A DNA stretch of 64,000 bases, from assembly GCA_944990035.1 (NCBI GenBank), contig CALYLX010000052.1, positions 1-64,000 of the forward strand, written 5' to 3'. The position numbers were made by a program, and so were the translations under genes. Each line of letters opens with the position of its first letter. Position 1 is the first letter of the stretch. The notes under the pieces are model-generated. The model searched no databases. It saw only the letters and a list, made by a program, of their open reading frames with translations, and was not told the origin of the DNA. Shown piece by piece: positions 58,819 through 64,000 of the stretch. The stretch is from Clitopilus passeckerianus. Lineage: Eukaryota; Basidiomycota; Agaricomycetes; Agaricales; Entolomataceae.

Positions 58819-60397
58819 CTATAATTTGGCAGCAGCCTCCCTCGGGTCGGGAGAGGGGCCAATAGCAGTGGGAAATATCGCACAGCGATGTCCAACGTCA
58901 CTGAAGGTGACTTCTGACCCGTCGTACAACCTCAAGATGTTGTTGTATTTATTTCCACTGCTCAGAAACCTGTGTATTAGGGAGCTCAAGCCAGGGGTTT
59001 CCAACAAAGGTGCTGAGTTTGGGAAAGAGTAGAGATAGGAATGTTGCTACTCCAGCGGTATCCGTGACTGGGGCGTATCCTACAGAACGGCTCGTAACAA
59101 GATGATTGGGTTTGAAATAGCCAGATTTGATCGAGGAGAGGGAAGGGACTTCTCGGCCATCGAAGGAGACCCCTAACGTTTGGAGGCGGGGGCAGTGTTA
59201 GGTAAGAAATGTAAATGCTTGCAGAGTGGGCTTTTCTTTGAATGGAGGGGTCTGTTGCTCCAAACACAGAGGCCCCTGAGGTTGGGACAGTGGATGGCAA
59301 GGCCCCGGTAAAATTCATCATCGAGGTCGGTTGCCAAGTCGGTGTGCAAATAGATGCCGTTGAGCTTGGGGAGGGTAAACAGCGGTTCGAGGGCCTTTCG
59401 GGACAATGGGCAACGGATTGTGGCCGGATCTGACTGCCCTTCGTGAATGTAGATCACCCTGAGGGACTGCTCCAATGGCTTCAAGCATGTTACAATTTGC
59501 GACCACCCTTTTGTTGACGATTTGGTTAAGCCCAAAAATCCAATTGTTTCGAGATTGCGCAGAGGTCGGTTCGAAAGTAGGTCAGGCACTTCCGCCATCC
59601 TAAGATCGAAAAGAATAAGTTGAGAAAGCACGGGTAGAGAATTTAGTTGGAGCAACAATGTCCCTGTATTTTCACCATCGCAGATGTTGATCCAGATACT
59701 TTTCAGCCAAGGCAAATGGAGAGAGATCCACTGGGTCGATTTTTGACTGAGAGTCGCTTCAAGCGATCGAAGTCCTTGTAGCATTGCTTTGATGTTTGAA
59801 AAATTCTCATCCGTTATCGAATCAAGTTCTAGCAATCGTAGCTTGGGGCATAACGCGGGTAGATTTGATAGACAAGACATTTGCAGCGGCGAATACATAG
59901 ATATAGACGTTTCAAAAGTGTGAATGGATGAGGGGAGCAGGGATTTGAGCCATGCATACGATACACCTTTGAGCTGGCGACAATCAATCTCCTTGAGTCC
60001 AGGAAGGAGCACGGCAGCATGGGGAGGCATTAACGCGACTACAACAGCCCAAGCGTCCTGTGGAAGCCACTCACCTCGACTTTCGAGACGTCGGATTCGG
60101 TGCGCATAGAATTGAAGCCTGATCCAGTCCTCCTCGTTCAGATGGAGGATAAACGCCTGAATATGAAAAAATCTTGTGCGCTTTGACCATTTGGGGATTA
60201 TTGCCAACGTACGAAATTCGTCTTGCCACCTTGATCTTCCAACACCCAACTATCCCTGGGAAAACACTTCATTAAGGGGATGAGATTGTCTTGCAGGCGC
60301 CAGAGTTCGTCGAGCGCAAAGCCCACAAATTGTTTATTGGTTAAACCAAGATTTAACAAGTTCGTCCGTGTCTCTGAAAGAGTGATATCTTCTAGCG
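58819..60397 (-). pseudogene. F-box/LRR protein gene, probably decayed (copy 3)
   Basis: Upstream pieces give LLNLGLTNKQFVGFALDELW and LIPLMKCFPRDSWVLEDQGG (the F-box tail seen also in copy 2). A 56-nt intron joins KTNF to AFILHLNEEDWIRLQFYAHR. The main open frame continues with LPGLKEIDCRQLKGVSYAWL, CPKLRLLELDSITDENFSN and CPNLRGLC. Near 59270-59280 the frame changes to CLEQQTPPFKEKPTLQAF, and a TAA (59198-59200) interrupts before HCPRLQTLGVSFDGREV. The end is SEVTFSDVGHRCAIFPTA, stop 58819. No start codon was settled. The frameshift plus nonsense codon suggest a pseudogene, closely related to copy 2 in layout. Confidence 0.6.
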
Positions 60398-60933
60398 ATT
60401 AGGGTCTTTCAAAGTTGAAAAGTTTCGTCCCATTAATGGGTATTCCGCTACCTCTCTTATTCGTCCCTTGCTTTAAACAGAGAGTTTGGCATGTATACTT
60501 TTCACCATTCTCAGTTTCAGACCGAACAAGGGTCGGGAATGATGATTAATGGAACCAAACTTTTCAACTTTGAAACCCCCTATTGTTTGCATATTGCAAG
60601 CGCAATTTCTGGGATGTCTAGGCAACGAGGGAGCATGGGAGGCTGTGTATAGAACTAGGACAAGACGCGTCCGTTGGTGGCGCCGTGCTGCTTGCTTTGA
60701 GATTTTCTCACGAGTTGGAAAAGTTGGTGTTGGAGTTTTTTGAAGTTGAATTACGTTTGAACCATATTCTCGGTAAGAGAGCCAATGAAAACATAAAATT
60801 GCGGTATTAACGAAGTAGAGGGGTATGTGAGGCAGAATAATGAAAGGCAGCTATGTTGCGAAAGGCGGAAGAAACACTGCACGGTTCGTCCAGAGTTTTG
60901 TCCCGTATCGGTGAGGGAAGAGTCCAAACGCCA
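60398..60933. other. Spacer, nothing recognised
   Basis: Short ORFs only (for example 60549-60743, plus strand). It lies between the third F-box remnant and the truncated family B copy. Confidence 0.4.
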
Positions 60934-61413
60934 TCAACGTCCATTGGTAGCCCGTATATAATCTGGAGGGCTGATAGCAAAGGCGGGAAAGCAAGTGAGC
61001 TTCACGTAGTCTATGTCCAGGTAATGACCGCCATTTTGGTTGGTGGTCTGGATAGTATGGAACCCCTTGAGATCGCGCGCTTGAAACAGCACTTGGTTAA
61101 AGATGTTGGGACTTGCGGATTGCATTGCTCTGGCCATCGACGCTCACTTGAAACAGCCCATGGTTCGGACGCTTGGACCCATAGACCGTTATACCGGTTC
61201 CATTGAAAGCAACTGTTGCCGTTGCCCCAGCTTTGTCCGTTTTCATGAAGGTCGACTGGAGAAACCTTTGATAAAGTTGCAAATTAGGCACGTCCAAGAA
61301 TTGATCAACGTCACAAAATTACTGGTCCGTAAGTCCGCCACTACTCGATCCTGCAGCCCAGTCACCCAAGGAGTAGGGAGTAATCCTCGACGGTCAAAGT
61401 GAAAATAAGGCAT
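60934..61413 (-). pseudogene. Truncated family B membrane protein pseudogene
   Basis: The start region (61413) matches the neighbouring family B gene but with one extra base after the ATG, so the family frame (FTLTVEDYS) is no longer in frame with ATG; a second indel lies before GDWAAG. The middle is well kept: QSTFMKTDKAGATATVAFNG, GITVYGSKRPNHGLFQVS, NQVLFQARDL, GGHYLDIDY. Right after the DIDY intron the sequence jumps to SPPDYIRATNGR and the stop at 60934, the very C-terminus of the family. The second ectodomain module, the transmembrane helix and most of the tail are therefore missing. This is an internal deletion of a tandem duplicate. Confidence 0.8.
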
Positions 61414-61899
61414 TGCCCTCCCGATACGTTCCAGTTATCGGCAGGAGAACGCTTCATTCGAGAGATGAGTGTTCTTCGGCTCCAGAATTCATTAAACACA
61501 GAGTCCGAGTCTGGATATTTGAAGAGACCTTGGATTATCTCAAGCAAGTTTTGATAAGGTTATTCGTGTTTTCTGAGGGCGTCCGGCAATTCTGCGCGTC
61601 TCGCGAGTATGATCTCTGGGATACTCAGCGAACGATGGACCATGAGAGCGTGAGGCAGAATCCGGCCTGAGGCGCGTCCGACGGCGCGAACGTTGACTGA
61701 TTACCTTGACGAATCACCCGCCCATCCCTTTCTCGGACATTTTCGAAGGCCCCGTGGGGGAACCAACGGAAGACGGAGCTCTACAGGTATTCTCAACACT
61801 GCCATGGAAGTTGTCAAATATATTTTAATGTAGAATACGGAACAATAATAGCGGAAACATTACCGAGCATCGCACACCCACCCAGATAAAGCCTTATCA
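61414..61899. other. Spacer between family B copies
   Basis: No gene was recognised. It must contain the former promoter of the truncated copy and the 3' flank of the neighbouring gene. Confidence 0.45.
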
Positions 61900-63512
61900 T
61901 TATCGAAGCCCGTAAGTAGCCTGCATATAATCTGGAGGGCTTTCTAGCTGTACGTCGCCTGCATTCAACCTCATCGGGGTCGATGACGATGTATTGCTTT
62001 CTGAGGGCACGGTCCAGTGTCTTCCCGACTTGAAGTCAGATGTAGACCCGGTAGCGTAGCCGCCAGCCGGCATACCCACAATAGCAGCTCCAGATTCGAA
62101 AGTACCAGGTAGCTTTGAAGGGTATGTGTTCGACGGGGTGCCCATATTTGGTGGATGGCTGGTGCCATGGATTGTATATGGATCCAGGGTACTGGTCTGA
62201 TTCACCTCCTTGACAAATTGTCGTCTCCTACGTCTCACGAGGACGAAGACAAGAGCTACAAGGAGTGCGGCGACAACGCAAGCAGCAACTCCTATTCCGG
62301 CAGCTGCACCAGTAGACAAGCCCGAGCTATTAGGACGAGAAGAAGCCTCAGTGTTCATTCGCGGAAGGGCGAAAACAGGGTAAACTTACGAGTTACCACC
62401 ATTCGTGGACCCCCCACCTCCGTCTGAACCCGTTGTGTAAACGGTGGCGTAGTCCACTGCGAACACCTGGTTATTCCCGTTTGGTGTATAGGAGACCTTC
62501 AGGTGGTGTTGGCCGCCCCCGATGTTAGTGGCATGGAAAAGGAGGGCTTGAGGGAGATATCGATTGGTAATGGCTTGGTAATTTATGGCTGGGGACCCGT
62601 CGAGTGATACTGTATAAGGCGCGCCGGTGACGTTCATAGGGCCGTAGAGTGATACGCCATCGCCTAATCATCTGATTATCAACAAGTAACTAGTGGGGAG
62701 CAGCCGACTAACCCTGCGTGTTTCGATCAGGAGAGTCATACGGTCAAACATGAAAGCTTCACTCACGTTGAATGAGAAGTCGAAGGAAGCTCCAGCACTT
62801 GTTGTTGAACTAAGTAAAACGGTGGTCACGAACTTCATGGAGGTTTCGGAATCAGGTTCACTCACTGCCCGCTGGAGCCAGCAAATGTATCCAGACTGTC
62901 TGGACTTGTCGACCACTGAGATGCTGAAGGGAGGTAGTTGAAGCTGGGGTCGGAATCTTGATAGTTCACCACGTAGAGTTTGCCATTGCTAATCTCCCCT
63001 ACATTACCCTCAATCATGACCTTTGGTAAAACCCCATGAATAAGCGGGACAGCTAGGGTAAAGAAACAAGCTAAGCTCACATAGTCAATGTCCACGTAGA
63101 GACCTTCGTTCTTGTTGGTAATCTGTAATCTATGTAACCCCTGGTCGAGGTTGTGGGCTTGGAAGAGAGTTTGATTGAATAGCTCGGGATCCGCGCTTCC
63201 ATTGACTGGCGTACTATTCTGGCCATCGAGGGTCGCCTGGAAAAATCCATGGTTCGGGCGCTTGGCACCATAGACCGTTATACCAGTTCCATTGAAAGCA
63301 ATTGTAGCCGTTGCTCCGGCTTTCGTTGTTTTCATGAACGTCGATTGAGAGTATCTGTATTGTTAACATATATAGACACAACTGGCAATCAAGCGACTGG
63401 AAGCTTACTGGTCAGCGAGAGGATCACCGACGTAACTATATGGTGTCCAGTCACCAGATGAATAGGTGATAAATGGCGAGTAATCCTCGATGGTCAGAGT
63501 GAAGTCAGGCAT
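61900..63512 (-). CDS. Single-pass membrane protein with duplicated ectodomain (family B), possible frame break
   Basis: The ATG at 63512 opens MPDFTLTIEDYSP. Module 1: AGATATIAFNGTGITVYGAK, RPNHGFFQATLDG, NQTLFQAHNLDQGLHRLQI, YVDIDY. Linker: VMIEGNVGEISNGKLYVV. Module 2: TTSAGASFDFSFN, then GDGVSLYGPMNVTGAPYTV, PQALLFHATNIGGGQHHLKV, VFAVDYATVY. Then AAGIGVAACVVAALLVALVF with RRRRRQ, and a tail ending LESPPDYMQATYGLR (stop 61900). The domain order is the same as in 5201-7099. At the intron between SFN and GDG (about 62670-62770) the GTGAGT donor and the only AG acceptor leave the downstream exon one base out of frame. Either a base is missing or the copy is disabled. The adjacent copy at 60934 is its damaged tandem duplicate. 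Confidence 0.72.
61927..61938 (-). other. PPxY motif codons (PPDY)
   Basis: CCT CCA GAT TAT on the minus strand, within ESPPDYMQAT, close to the C-terminus. It is conserved with the plus-strand family B gene. Confidence 0.55.
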
Positions 63513-63570
63513 TGCGCGGCTGCAAGTCGGTTGGCGACAGCAAGAGGCCTAAGGAACGGCCCAACCAAGC

Positions 63571-64000
63571 CTAAAGCACGGAGGATAGAAGTTTGAACAT
63601 TGCTTCGATACAGTCATCAGTGGATTCCTCCAAGCAACTGATGGTTGGAGCCTTGGAGGAGCGTCCGATGATAGCCACACGGCATCTGCCAAAAACGGTC
63701 AGTAAACACCGTGTCATCAGCAAATCACTATTATACCAATCATCTTGGACCACGGTTGATCTTCGACTTTTGATTGTCTTGCTGGCGCTAGAGTCTATCA
63801 AGGCCAAACCCCCAAAAAAGTCCATTGCCAAAAGCAGGATTCGGGGGGTCTGCCTGGTTTTTAAACAAAGGATGTCTTCTACCCATTCGTTGCAAGCTTC
63901 AAGCGTATTCTTGGGGTTTCCAGGTTCGGAAGAGCATGTGAAGACGAGTATAAAGAACAACCCAGATCGCTCCGCTTGCTTTGCCCACTTTCTCACGGGT
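63571..64000 (-). CDS. Unrecognised protein, 3' end only
   Basis: An open frame enters from beyond the right edge and runs to a TAG stop at 63571. It contains RKWAKQAERSGLFFILVFTC, then ACNEWVEDILCLKTRQTPRI, LLLAMDFFGGLALIDSSA and a final RVAIIGRSSKAPTISCLEES. No family was recognised. The open frame without stops and the mixed hydrophobic/charged pattern make coding plausible, but the 5' part is missing and any intron near 63700 would change the end. Confidence 0.3.
   Translation of the reverse strand, partial: PVRKWAKQAERSGLFFILVFTCSSEPGNPKNTLEACNEWVEDILCLKTRQTPRILLLAMDFFGGLALIDSSASKTIKSRRSTVVQDDWYNSDLLMTRCLLTVFGRCRVAIIGRSSKAPTISCLEESTDDCIEAMFKLLSSVL

Overview
The window looks like a euchromatic piece of a basidiomycete (Agaricomycetes-type) nuclear genome. 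Most genes are broken by many short introns of about 50-70 nt with GT...AG ends, the gene families are fungal (fused THI6, CDC24 with CH/DH/PH/PB1, CHZ1, a RAP1-like BRCT/Myb protein), and several are typical of mushrooms (a DUF6593-like protein, tandem F-box/LRR genes, GH28 pectinase). All products were read by joining exons by eye; no database search was possible.

Layout. 1-1564: 3' part of an RGG-box RNA-binding protein. 1875-4019: bifunctional thiamine enzyme. 5201-7099: single-pass membrane protein with a duplicated ectodomain (family B). 7705-8383: SUR7/PalI-type membrane protein. 10224-11798: secreted endopolygalacturonase. 12673-16192 (-): CDC24 GEF. 16193-21749: no recognisable gene. 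21750-24501: RAP1-like telomere-type protein. 24881-26367: phytanoyl-CoA dioxygenase-like protein. 26535-26615 (-): intron-bearing tRNA-Trp. 26801-28111 (-) and 35813-37359 (+): two members of a Cys-rich single-pass membrane family (family A). 28884-30739: F-box protein. 32578-35072: multi-pass membrane protein with a long tail. 37459-39023 (-): MYND zinc finger protein. 39601-39684 (-): intron-bearing tRNA-Asp. 39771-41405: unrecognised protein. 41406-46419: gene-poor. 46420-46924 (-): CHZ1 histone chaperone. 47526-49925: DUF6593-like protein. 51063-51884: CTR copper transporter. 52064-53264 (-): proteasome subunit alpha 3 (PRE9/PSMA4). 53502-54356 (-): gluconokinase. 54725-60397: three decaying F-box/LRR genes around a decaying GFA/CENP-V-like gene. 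60934-63512 (-): a truncated family B pseudogene next to a longer family B copy.

There is no operon logic. Housekeeping genes (proteasome, gluconokinase, CHZ1, CDC24, THI6) alternate with membrane and F-box families. The strongest leads are: a RAP1-like protein with three Myb-like repeats and no visible RCT; five unrelated membrane-type proteins that each carry a PPxY motif in a predicted cytoplasmic tail; three genes whose first coding exon is only the ATG; 14- and 10-nt micro-exons plus a GC-AG intron in one gene; and two in-frame TGA codons at the equivalent Cys of both CxC motifs of the GFA-like gene, which its other lesions mark as a pseudogene. I found no convincing wholly new system.
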